Of a DNA stretch of 64,000 nt, positions 33,969 to 45,100 are shown piece after piece. Below the pieces are notes generated by a model. It was not told the origin of the DNA and did no database searches. It saw nothing but the letters and a program-made list of their open reading frames with translations. Every line of letters starts with the position of its first letter. The stretch's first letter is position 1. The translations under genes were made by a program, and so were the position numbers. Source of the DNA: Bedellia somnulentella (lineage: Eukaryota > Arthropoda > Insecta > Lepidoptera > Bedelliidae); contig OY755186.1 of assembly GCA_963576735.1 (NCBI GenBank), positions 17,657,970 through 17,721,969 on the forward strand. The letters run 5' to 3'.

Positions 33969-34351
33969 TTTCATAAGAAGACATTAAGCAGGTTTACAAA
34001 ATATATGGTGCATATAATAAGTTGAGTTTAATTCATTGGCATACTTTCATATGTTCAAGTCATGTCAGATGTTTCAGGACGTAGGTAGGGTCGAGGAGAC
34101 CGCATTGCAATAATATCCTCTGCTGAACCGCAAGTAATTGACAACACGCGTCATCTTCACAAAGCTGACAACTGACGACATATAATTGAACAGTATCTGT
34201 CATGTTGCGTCAGTTTAGGATTAACTAAATTGAAACTATTTTAAACTGTGTAGTCTTAGAATGTTTGCAATTAAACTAAACGGAAAACCACCAGATTTAA
34301 AGTAAAACTTGGTACAATAACAAATATTTTCTTGTATGTTTATATATTCTA
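33969..34351. other. Intergenic, nothing recognised
   Basis: No gene or repeat is supported. Confidence 0.4.
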
Positions 34352-34593
34352 CATACATATACTCACGCCTATAAATCCCTTGAAGGGATAGCCAGAGCTA
34401 GGGAATGAGAAATTCCTCAGCCACCTTTGGAAGTTGCATGGGGAAAAGATGGTGAAATAAAGGCTGTTGGTGATGGGTCTCCAACCGCATCGCCCAAAAA
34501 TCCCTTAAAAGCCCCAATACCGTTAGTCGCCTCTTACGTACACCCACCGGAAGAAATGGGGTAGTGCTATTCTAAGCCGACACTACACAGCAA
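34352..34593 (-). mobile_element. SINE family A copy
   Basis: Full-length GGTGGGTGTACG variant, little worn. Confidence 0.82.
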
Positions 34594-34866
34594 TTTATAT
34601 ATTCTCTTGTGTGTATATTTACAAAATGCAGATAGAGATTATCATTTTTCTTGACAAAGAATTGTATGTATAGCTTTCGCGCTTCTTTATATTCAGATGA
34701 ATAAGACAGGGACAAAAAAAAATACTTACGGGCAACTTAATTGAAATCTGTAGTGTAGATCATTGTTTCACATTTTTTTCACTTTCTGTTACCACTGATT
34801 CCCTGGTGAATCACTTGACCTGCAGTTTAAACTCATCATCATTTATTTCATTTTATTTTATTTTCT

Positions 34867-35116
34867 TTCCACTTTTGGAAGTTGAGTGGGGAAAATATGG
34901 TAAAAATAAAAGTTTTTGGTGATGGGTCTCCAACCGCATCGCCCAAAAATCCAATAAAAAGCCCCAACACCCTTAGTCGCCTCTTACGACACCCGTGGGT
35001 AGAAAGGGGTAGCGACATTCTAAGCCGGCACTACATGGCTTCAACTTCCAAAAGTGGCTGAGGAATTTATAATTCCTTAGCTTTGGCTACCCCTTCTAGG
35101 GAAATATAGCCGTGAG
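34867..35116. mobile_element. Two SINE family A pieces joined in opposite orientation
   Basis: 34867-35037 is a minus-strand 5' part (CGTGGGT variant) ending CACTACATGGC; 35040-35116 is a plus-strand 3' part starting at CAACTTCCAAAAGTGGCTGA and ending in the tail. Confidence 0.7.
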
Positions 35117-35276
35117 AATAAGTAAGTAAGTAAGTTTATTTTCTTTGGAAGATTAACAGACCAGTACAAACAATATAATACTTATTATGAATACACAATG
35201 CCATTTACAAATCTTCACCTATAGAAAAATTACATAATACATGCAGAACTAAAAGATGATTATCAAATAATTCAAA

Positions 35277-35388
35277 TCTTTTTATTCATGAAAACCTCAT
35301 GTGGGGATTATTACTAATAAATAAAGAATAAATAAAGGAAAGAAAAATTTCGACACAGGCGGGGATTCTTTATTTATTAGATGATTAT
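35277..35388. mobile_element. SINE family C, minus tail and body with an inverted scrap
   Basis: Minus-strand tail and part of the head (35277-35366) run into ATTCTTTATTTATTAG, a plus-oriented tail piece. Confidence 0.6.
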
Positions 35389-35394
35389 CAAGTC

Positions 35395-35465
35395 AAAACA
35401 ACGATTATAACCAACCAATAGATGTCCACCACTGGATAAAGTCTTCGTCGTCGTCACTACATTAC
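35395..35465 (-). pseudogene. C-terminal scrap of a LINE ORF2
   Basis: The minus strand reads a QWWTSIG-type ending (TATCCAGTGGTGGACATCTA), like the frequent QQWTSIG terminus of insect LINE ORF2 proteins. Confidence 0.4.
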
Positions 35466-35574
35466 TGTTGCGTTGTCTGGTACGTGGCTGCCACTCCATA
35501 AAATTCGAGCCTCGACGGCCTTCAGTTCTGCCTGAAATAAGCCCTGCCCCTTGGCACTTCAGTATGCAATTTCT

Positions 35575-35750
35575 TGGGCTAAGATAGCCACTCCGGATTT
35601 TCTATAGGTTTCCTTGGAAGGTTTCCATGGAATTTTAGGTGGGAAAATGATTGTGAAATAAAGGATTGTTGGCAATAGGTTACCAGCCAAATCACCGATC
35701 TTATATTTACAATGCCTTAAACTCACCTTAAGTCTCCGCTAAAGACACTC
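35575..35750 (-). mobile_element. Very worn relative of SINE family A
   Basis: GTGAAATAAAGGATTGTTGG and the ACCAGCCAAATCACCGATC region follow family A order with many changes. Confidence 0.4.
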
Positions 35751-36274
35751 GCGGTATAATCTTTTAATGCATTTCTAAGCCTATATTAGTTCCACAATTT
35801 ACAATATACTCTTTCAGCTGGGAAACCAGGTATTTTTCCCTATAATTCATATGAAAACAATATCGGAAAATAAAAACGCAAAGCTTTGCGCTCACATAAA
35901 ACAAACCATTCAAACCAATGGATAAAGTTTCAGTGAAATGTGTTGTATTGATATAAACAAGTGAGTGAATGCCTCTCTTGACCGACATGCTCGATCCAAC
36001 TCGCCATCACAAAGGGAACTATTCCCAACTCCGCTCAGTTTGCTTCCTGAAAGGAGTTACTCGAGGATACTCGATTCGAGAAGTTCTGTGTCGGAATGGA
36101 TATGTTGTTTCATTTTTCTGGTTCGTAAATATGGTAGGTATGAATAGTGTTTTCTTTGTTTTTAAACTAGTGAACCAGGGTGCACGTTATGTGAATGAAC
36201 ATTTGTTGAGGCTATCAGTAACAAGCAATAAAACAATGTGATGGAGAAATCGAAATACTTGCTACTTTGTATTA
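35751..36274. other. Intergenic, nothing recognised
   Basis: Two overlapping plus-strand frames (35965-36241) show no family signal and are not called genes. Confidence 0.35.
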
Positions 36275-36405
36275 TTACCAAAACCTTTATTTTTACCATC
36301 TTTTCCCCACTCAACTTCCAAAAGTGGCTGAGGAATTTATAATTTCTTAGCTCTGGCTACCCCTTCTAGGGAAATATAGCCGTGAGTATATGTATGTATG
36401 TTTGT
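36275..36405 (+). mobile_element. SINE family A copy, 5'-truncated
   Basis: Starts near CAAAACCTTTATTTTTACC. Confidence 0.75.
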
Positions 36406-36430
36406 ATTATATATAATCTAACTTAAAATT

Positions 36431-36633
36431 TACCGTGTAGCGCCGGCTTAGAATGTCACAACCCCCTTCTACCCACGGATGTCGTAAGAGGTGACGTAAG
36501 GGTATTGGGCTTTTTAAGTGTTATATGGGCGATGCGGTTGGAGTCCCATCACCAACGATACTTTATTTCAACCGGCTGCTGAGTTTCTAAATCTGGCTAC
36601 CCCTTTTTGGGATTTGTGGCCGTGGGTATATGT
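36431..36633 (+). mobile_element. SINE family A copy, diverged, internally deleted
   Basis: CCGTGTAGCGCCGGCTTAG to GGCCGTGGGTATATG; the segment around CCCACTCAACTTCC is missing. Confidence 0.7.
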
Positions 36634-37017
36634 ATGATTAGTAGTGAAACGGAAAAAAAAAACCGAACGTACAAGTCCACACCTGCATCCAAAGTTGACG
36701 GTGGCTATTTCGTGCTAGTAATTAGTAATTACTGAATGAGCCATTCCCCTTGTAATTATTCGTATCCGCTGTACTCTTTAATTAAGGCTGAGTAACAGTG
36801 AAAATTCTGAAGTATTACAAAACAGACATTTTCTACTAACGCCTTGCGAGGTCACTTGGAATCATTTAACTGTCAGAGGTATATGTTGAAATTGTACAAT
36901 ATTTTTACGAATTAAAATCATGTAAGAAAAGAACAGGAAATTTATGTGAGTTTTTATCGTTAGCAATATCCGGTATATACTATTTACTCAAACTTAAATA
37001 TTTTCTCCGTATATCTC
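36634..37017. other. Intergenic, nothing recognised
   Basis: No gene or repeat is supported. Confidence 0.4.
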
Positions 37018-37312
37018 CGTAGGAATTGGCAGGGGCATCACGTGACATTGTCACCAGGTGCTGCGAATACCCACATTTTGCTTGGACAGTGTACTCACGT
37101 GACAGAGGGCAGGCCTATTACCATTTTGTACAAATACACTGTCACATGAAAAAGTACAACTCAGCCATGTGGGTTTCCTCACGATATTTTTTCTCACCTT
37201 AAACAACCAAAACGAAGACACATTGATGTAGGCCCGACTCGGAGATTGAGCAAACGACACCTCACTCATGACAAGCGCATGTTCTAATAACTGAACTATC
37301 TTGGTTCTTATT
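37018..37312 (-). mobile_element. SINE family B copy, worn
   Basis: The body (GACAGAGGGCAGGCCTATTA) and a damaged head are present; the GGCGTGAACG end is missing. Confidence 0.75.
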
Positions 37313-37971
37313 TATGTATCTATGTTATGTACTAGACAAAGAAAGGTTGTAAGTTGCCAAGAAATTCAATATAATACGAATAAATCTTTAACTTATAATA
37401 ATAATAAAAAAACTTTGTTTTGGATTTACATCATCCATATGCAGTTAGTAAGTTAGTAACAGCGAAATACTTATTAAATATGTTAGTTTTTGTTAGTATG
37501 TCCTTATTTTTGACATAATGATTAACTAATAAAAAGAAAATAAAAAAATATTGTATTATGATTTCCATCACTTCACATGAAACGCAAGGGCATGAAGTCA
37601 TTACCGTTCCGTAGCTATATTTCACACTTGGTCACTTCTCTGCTGACATTGGAATCGTTTATGTGATCCGGCGAAATGTGGGTGGCCTATAATCCACATG
37701 TGTGCTATTGAACTATCGCTGTTAGAAATACAGTCTTAGTTATGTCAAAAAGCCTTTTTGTTTTAAACTAGTTGGTTTCAATATTCTGCCTACTATAGTT
37801 AAGGAGAAAATATGAATTGAAATAACATCTGCAGGTTTGACGTTTTTGTCAAAATCTTGGAAAGTATTCATGGTAGCCGGCTGTAAATTGGAGTGTTGTA
37901 GCAAACAAACGTGTAAAAAAAATTCGGGAAATCTCACAGTGGCCAATGCTCCAACCCAAATGCTACAAATT
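37313..37971. other. Intergenic, nothing recognised
   Basis: Several short frames without family signal; no repeat placed. Confidence 0.4.
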
Positions 37972-38066
37972 ACATACATACATACATATACTTACTTACT
38001 TAATTATACTCACGGCTGTAAATCCCTAGAAGGGGTAGCCAGAGCTAAGGAATTTGAAATCGCTCA
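37972..38066 (-). mobile_element. SINE family A, 3' end only
   Basis: The tail has picked up extra TTAC repeats; the copy ends after ATCGCTCAGC. Confidence 0.65.
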
Positions 38067-38504
38067 GCAAAATCCTTAGCCTGCCAGACCCTTTAGATCT
38101 CCTCTATTGAAGCATTCAGAAGAAAGATAGCAATTGATACGAAATGTAGCAGTATTATCGAAATACCAAATCGTATATTTTCTTCTTACTACTCACTCCA
38201 CTAGATCTAAATGCATCCGACATTACGCGGAATGTGATCATTTGTCCCGGATAAGAGGGGCAGCACCTGAGACCGTCCCTTAACGGCTTCATGGCTGTCG
38301 GTTGCCTAAACAAATGGTTTGCCACTTGAAAGGCTATATTTTTGATAGATATACACAGATAAGATTAATTTGTGTGGGGTCTTTCTTATTTTTTAGAATG
38401 TTTATATGTTGTTTTGATTTCCGTTTAGATTTTTTGATATGTGTCTATAGGAAGAGAATAAAGTTAATTTTTATGGCAGATGTTTTGGAAATTTAGTAAC
38501 ATAT
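38067..38504. other. Intergenic, nothing recognised
   Basis: A 64-codon frame at 38302-38496 shows no family signal. Confidence 0.4.
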
Positions 38505-38736
38505 ATTGATATACTTACGGCCATTATTCCCAAAAAGGGGTAGTCAGAGCATTAGAGGTAGAAACTCCTCAGCCACATTTGGAAGTTGAAAAGAACGAGA
38601 TGGTAGAAATAAAGTATCGTCGGTGATGGGTCTCGAACCGCATCGCCCAAAAACCACTTAAATAAGACATATAGTTGCCTCTTACGTAACCCTTGGGTAG
38701 AAAGAGGTAGTGACATTCTAAGCCCGCACTGCACGG
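38505..38736 (-). mobile_element. SINE family A copy, diverged
   Basis: Same subtype as the copies at 7333 and 44367 (CCCAAAAAGGGG near the tail). Confidence 0.72.
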
Positions 38737-38855
38737 CAAAAATTTAGTTTTTACAGGTCTTAAGCAACGTCGCCAAATCATCACTCAAATACGAATAGCT
38801 CCAAAACCTTAATTTGTATGAAGTCGGAAAAAAATTAAAAGTTTTTCAAACATAC

Positions 38856-38861
38856 TTTATT
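38856..38861 (-). terminator. Polyadenylation signal of the lectin gene
   Basis: AATAAA on the minus strand, about 115 bases after the stop. A second AATAAA overlaps the stop codon itself at 38975-38980. Confidence 0.5.
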
Positions 38862-38975
38862 AATTTAACTCAAGCTACAACAAACAACTGAACAAATGAA
38901 CTGCTTTTTTTAATCTTCAGAAATTCAGAAGTAGTTATAAAAATGACCTTCCTTTTTTATCAACCTAAAAATGTT

Positions 38976-39151
38976 TTATTTCCTCGGCACAAGTGCGTTA
39001 GGTTTCATCTCGCAGATGAAGGGGCTGGGCCGGTCGCACCACAGGTCGTTGAGCTTGCCGGAGCGGTACATACCCGTACAGAACTCCCCCGGCGTCGAGT
39101 TGTTGGGTTCCTTGCACGACCACACCCAACCGGTTGTGGATAGCGGCTCTC
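38976..39151 (-). CDS. Lectin exon 6 (C-terminal half of lectin domain 2)
   Basis: The acceptor is CTCTTTTTCAG before 39151. The exon encodes EPLSTTGWVWSCKEPNN, FCTGMYRSGKLNDLWC and RPSPFICE, ending with TAA at 38978-38976. Confidence 0.88.
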
Positions 39152-42100
39152 CTGAAAAAGAGGATTTAGTACTATCTTCAGAATATACTTTATATTTTTC
39201 TAAAAGTTTTTCGTCATAAGTACACATAGTTTGAATCGTCTAATTCGTCCATTATGATCAATCTTAAAACAATATAATAGTAGGAACAATAAGCTGTATC
39301 CCGAGATACAGGCGATGAGCCTAGTTTGGGACCAGCTGACTCTTGTAAACTATGTATCAATTTTAATCTGATTAAAGAATTATTATTATTATTTTGGGCA
39401 TGGCTTTTAGTTCCTCGCCTCTCCCATGGCCGAAAAAGAAAATATAAATTTTAAATGGGAGAGGCGGTACTCCCCGACAAAAGAACAGTCGGTCGGGGTC
39501 AGGGAGTCAGGTTCAAGAACCGACGGACGATCCGAGCTGTATCGAGCAGCACCGCTTTCTGCATTTGTGCTGGAACCGACACGCCACTGAAATCCAACCG
39601 CCTCAAGTTGGTCGCGAGGCTGGTTGGAATTAACCCGTTCGCGGACAAAACAATTGGGATTATTTCTGTCGAAGTCACACCCCACATGTCGGTGATCTCG
39701 TGAGCCAGATCGAGATATTTCCGACGCTTCTCGGTGTCGGCTTTCATGAGACCCTCATCATGATTATTATTATTATTATTTGTCGTTCCATATTTTAATT
39801 GCTATTTGTTTTGAATCTAGGCAAAAACGTGAAGATTTTATTTTTTTGCTAACGGGATGTCGTTTTTAAAAATCAACCCAAACCATGCAAAATCTCATAG
39901 GAAAACTGAAACACTTACCATCAGTAGTAAGCCATTGCCCCCGTTCCCCCCAATCGAGCACCCCAACGAAAGCACAGTCAGCCCAAATAGCTGTCGTCAT
40001 GGAAGACGCTGGATTCAGCTTGTAAATCGCAGCCAGCACCTTGTCCTCCCCCGGACTATCCACGTTGGCCAGCTTGCCTCCCTCGGCCGCACACGCCATG
40101 AACGCTCTGCTGTATATTCTCGGCACTCTATGGAACTTGTAGCATGTCTCTGTGGCGTTGTAATATTCGTATCCTGTAGAGAACAAATATAAGTAGTATT
40201 TGACGCTGCTTATGATTTTTGCGAAATAAAATTGATATAAATGACAAAAAAATAGTTACTAAAATAAAGTATTATTTTAATTTCAAATGTACTTCTGAAT
40301 AACTCACTGAATAATCAAGAAACTGTTACAACCACAAACTTAAAAATTTAAAAGAAGATTCTTTATTATTCCTTCCCCTAAGGAGATGAAACTTGGATTG
40401 GAAATGTGTATGTCAATATCTCAATACACTAAAGTTTATGACCACAACTACTATAGAAAATAAATAAAAAATAAAATAAAATAATAATTTATTTCAAAGT
40501 AAAAAGATAAATCAGCGACATGATAGTCCAGTGGGTAGAACACCCGCCCGAAAAACAGAAGGGCGTGAGTTCCAATCCTGGGACGGGCCTACACCAATTT
40601 GTCTTTTCTAAAGTCATATGTTTGGTTAATTTATCATGGTTGCTAACGGTGAGGGAAAACATCGTGAGGAAACCCACATGGCTGAGTTGTACTTAGTCAT
40701 GTGACAGTGTATTCGTACAAAACGGCGATAGGCCTGCCCCCTATCACGTGAGTACACTGTCTAAGCAAAACGTGGGTACCTTCTCCGGAAACTAGATGGC
40801 GCTTGCCATGTGAGTTCAGGAGTATTGGTACCTCTGCCAACCCCTTCGGGGATAAACGGCGTGAACGTTTATGTTTATATGTTTATGTTATGTAAAAAGA
40901 TAAATCTTTGTTTTTTGAAAGTCAAATTCCAACTTAATGCTAAGTTTACTTCGGATTCGGAAGGTGTTTTGTTGAGAGAAGAACCCGTAAGAAACTTGTC
41001 AACACACATCTTTTTTTACGTCCATTACAATTTTGGTGTTAGCCCGAAAACATCCTGCACAGAGCCCTGATGACACCAAGCCACTTCATCATTAATGTCA
41101 TCATTAATGTAATCATTGACATTGTAATAGGCTTTCGAACTAAGGTTTCTTTTAACTACTGCTTTGAATTTTGTTTCTGATAAATTTAAAATGTACTCAG
41201 GTATTTTATTATACATTTTTATGCATGACCCCGTGAAAGATGTATTTACTTTTGACAATCTGTATTTAGGTATTGAAATTTTATTGTTGTCTCTCAGATT
41301 TCGAATATGTCTGTCACTATTTTTTTACAAAAGACGCCTGATTTTTTCTTGCATACATAATATTTTCATAAATATATTGACATGGCAGCGTCATTATATT
41401 TATGGTTTTAAACAATTCTCTCAGGGAATCTTGTGATCTCAAATTATAAATAGCTCTTATTGCTCTCTTTTGAAGAATAAATATTTAACCAACATCAGCT
41501 GCTCTACCCCAGAGTAAAATACCGTAAGACATTACACTATGAAAATAGCTGTAATATACTAATCGAGCTGTCTGTACATCTGTCAAATGTCTTATTTTCC
41601 TAACGGCATATGCAGCACTACTTAGCCTGCCAGCTAGTGAGCTAATGTGGGGTCCCCAGTGGAGCTTGGAGTCTAGAGTTATCCCTAAGAAAACTGTGTC
41701 ATATTGTTGTGTGTTATATTTTCATTATTTAAAATTATTTCTTTATCAACGCTTTTAACATTGGGTAATACAAATTTGATGCATTTAGTTTTTTTGCCAT
41801 TCAGTACAAGATTATTGGAAGCAAACCATGTTTGAATCTGTGAAAGCGTGTTATTCACCTCGTCAATATAGTATGGTGAGAGAAAATTACTAGTATAATT
41901 AAAAGGGACGGTGGCGGTGATATTGATGTATAAATTATCTTATTTTTATCTCAAGAAACTTTTAATATAATATAATGTTACTCGTAGTGACTAAATTTTT
42001 ATAAACCGACACCTCACAGCAGATAATGAAGTTGAAGCTTGAAGAATATATGTACGAATAACTTAGAAAATATTATAATACCATTATTCGAAGGTCCACA

Positions 42101-45100
42101 GGGTCTAAGGTGAACTTTGGGATCCCGTTTATGGTAGCAAATGTAGGGGAAGCGAGATCGGCAGGAGACGTCCAACAGCCTCGTGTCTTGAGTGAGGACG
42201 ACGCAGGACTCGTCGTCGCCCTTGTTGTCGAAGTTCATGTTGTCCCTCGTCCAGTAGTGCAGCTTATTCAACGGTTGGCCTGCGTGAAATGAAAAGAAAA
42301 TTTGTTGGTAAATACATTCACTATGTACTTAATTTAATGGGTTTCACCATGGTTTCACCTCTCTTACTTATTGACATGATTACTAAAGAAACTAATGACG
42401 TGAGTACGAGGGGCATGCCAAAAGAAGTTAGATACTCTTTTCTCATTTAATTGACACTGGCAAGCTATACACCATGTCATAGGTTGGTTTTTTATTGACA
42501 TATTTTAATATGTAACACACTTCTTTCATTTAGTTTTAATTTGAATGAGCATCATTTTTCCGAGAATCTGGCGGGAATTCACTTGCAACAATAGAGCTCA
42601 GTCGACGTTATTTTCGCGCTATGATTTATTGTGACTTTAAAAAAGGTTTAAAGCCTCAAGAATGTTTTGAACTTTTGGCTTCTACTTTGGGTGAGTCTGC
42701 TTGTTCTCGAGCAACAGTATTCAATTGGTTTGCTAAATTTAAAAGAGGACGGGGATGTCTCGAAGATGATGCGAAGACAGGACGGCAGCCAACCGCGATC
42801 ACGCAAGAAAATGTTCGTGCAGTCGAAAACCTTATTCGCAAAAACCGACGAATTACATATGTAGAGCTAGAGCGAGAACTAGGAATTGGATCAGCAGCAA
42901 TGCAAACCATAATTCACGACCACCTTTTTCTCCGTAAACGTTGTTCGAGATGGGTGCCGCACAAACTTACCGATGAGCAGAAAGACCGTCGGGTGGATTG
43001 GTGCCTATTCATGATAGATAAATTCAACGGACGCGAGAAAAAAACGTATATGATATACTGACTGGTGAAGAAACATGGCTATATAACTATGATCCGGAAC
43101 CAAAGCGACAGTCGACTGTATGGTGCTTTGAAGACGAGCCAACTCCAACGAAATGTCGCCGTGCACGAAACACACAGACACAAATGGTCGCCTCGTTATT
43201 CTGCAAAACTGGTCATATTGCTACTGTTGTGCTAGAGAATGAAAGAACGGTAAACTCCGAATGTTATGTGACAGTTTAAGCTCCAACAGTAATATCAGCT
43301 TGGTGTGACAAGCGATCGAAGTCAGGAATCCGGCACCTTCTCTGGCACCACGACAATACGGCGCCGCACACGTCTGCCAGAACACTAGACTTTTTCAACT
43401 CGAAAAATGTGTCAATTTTCTCTCATCCGCCATATTCCCCTGAACTAGCACCTTATGATTTTTACTTGTTTCAAAAAATCAAAAAAAAACTAAAGAGGAA
43501 GAGTTTTGAAAGCAAAGAAGATGCAGAGGTATCTAAAGAAGAGTGGTCACAGGTATTTTCCAATTGGTTCAGACGTATGGAAAAGTGTATACGTGCTCAG
43601 GGTGAATACTTTGAATAGATCGATACTTGTAATAAAAAATAAATTTTATAATTTTTGAGTATCTAGTTTCTTTTGGCATGACCCTCGTATACCTATATAT
43701 AAATCTTGCATCTTATAAATCAATGAGTGCCATCTGGATGTACCAGAAAATGTATGGTTCTACGAGAAGTCAAAACTAGGCCGATGCGGTTAGCTGTTGA
43801 AGTAGGTGCTGCTACACCGAAACATCAAATATTTATGAACGATGAAACTAGATGGCACGCAGTGTTATGTAAAAGATTCGACAAAGTTATCAATTCAAAG
43901 CAGCTATGGTGAAGTCTTGTTATAGTTTGTAACTTAGCTCTAATCAGGAAGTCTCAGTTTGATTTGCAAAATAAAAATCAAAATTTTCTAATGTTAATCC
44001 AAAGCTATCCAGATTATTACGAATGAAACTGTTTATGTTTTTACATACAGTTAAAACTGAAATCTTTTTTTTTTTGAGGCTAGCGAAAATAGGCGTAGAA
44101 TTTACTTCTACAATTATGAAAGATACAATGCTAACTTACCTTCCAAGGTAAAGAAGTCGCCCTTACTAAACGTAGCGTGAATGCCGACTAGTATGCTTGA
44201 ATGCAAGTTTTTTTCGCTTCTGATTTTATCTATCGTGTCAAGTTTACTTTCATTGTATGGTATATACAATCTTGAACCTGTTAACAAAAATAATATTTCA
44301 ATATGGTTGTAGAGAAGATGACTTAAAGGTCTCCCCCATTTATATATATTAAACGGATTCCAATTTACATACATACATACTTACATATGCTCAGGGCCGT
44401 TAATCCTAAAAAGGGGTTGCCAGAGCTTCAGAACTAGAAACTTTTCGGCTACATTTGAAAGTTTATAGGGACAAGATGGTTGAAATAAAGTATCATTGGT
44501 GATGGGTTCCCAATCGCATCGCCCAAAAACCACTTAAAAAAGCCTCGTATCGTTTTCTTTTACGACACCCTTAGATAGATAAAGGTAGTGACATTCTTAG
44601 CCGGCACTTAAATTTATAAATCTCATATAGCATGTACACATTTTATTCACGGTTGCAACCGTGATAGCCCAGTGGGTAGAACACTCGGTTATCGTGCAAA
44701 CGACTAGTGTTCAAATCCTGGGTCGGGCCTACACCAATTTGTCTTTTTTTAAATACATATGTGTGGTTAATTTATCATGGTTGTTAACGGTGAGGGAAAA
44801 CATCGTGAGGAAACCCACATGGCTGAGTTGTACTTAGTCATGTGACAGTGTATTCGTACAAAACGGCAATAGGCCTGCCCCCTATCACGTGAGTACACTG
44901 TCCATGCAAAACGTGGGTACTCTGAACACCAGGTGACAAAGTCACGTGATGTTCAGAAGTATTAGTACCTCTGCCAACCCCTTCGGGGATATTCGGCGTG
45001 AACGTTTATGTTATTATGTTATGTTACATTTAATTATCGCCAAATTCTCCTGGGTCATTAGGATTCCGCAATATAGGCATTTGTAGATGTAACGTTTTAA

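Noticed and set aside
41025..41258. Separate 77-codon gene in lectin intron 4
   Set aside because: It is the C-terminal end of the decayed LINE reverse transcriptase that covers 41030-41900.
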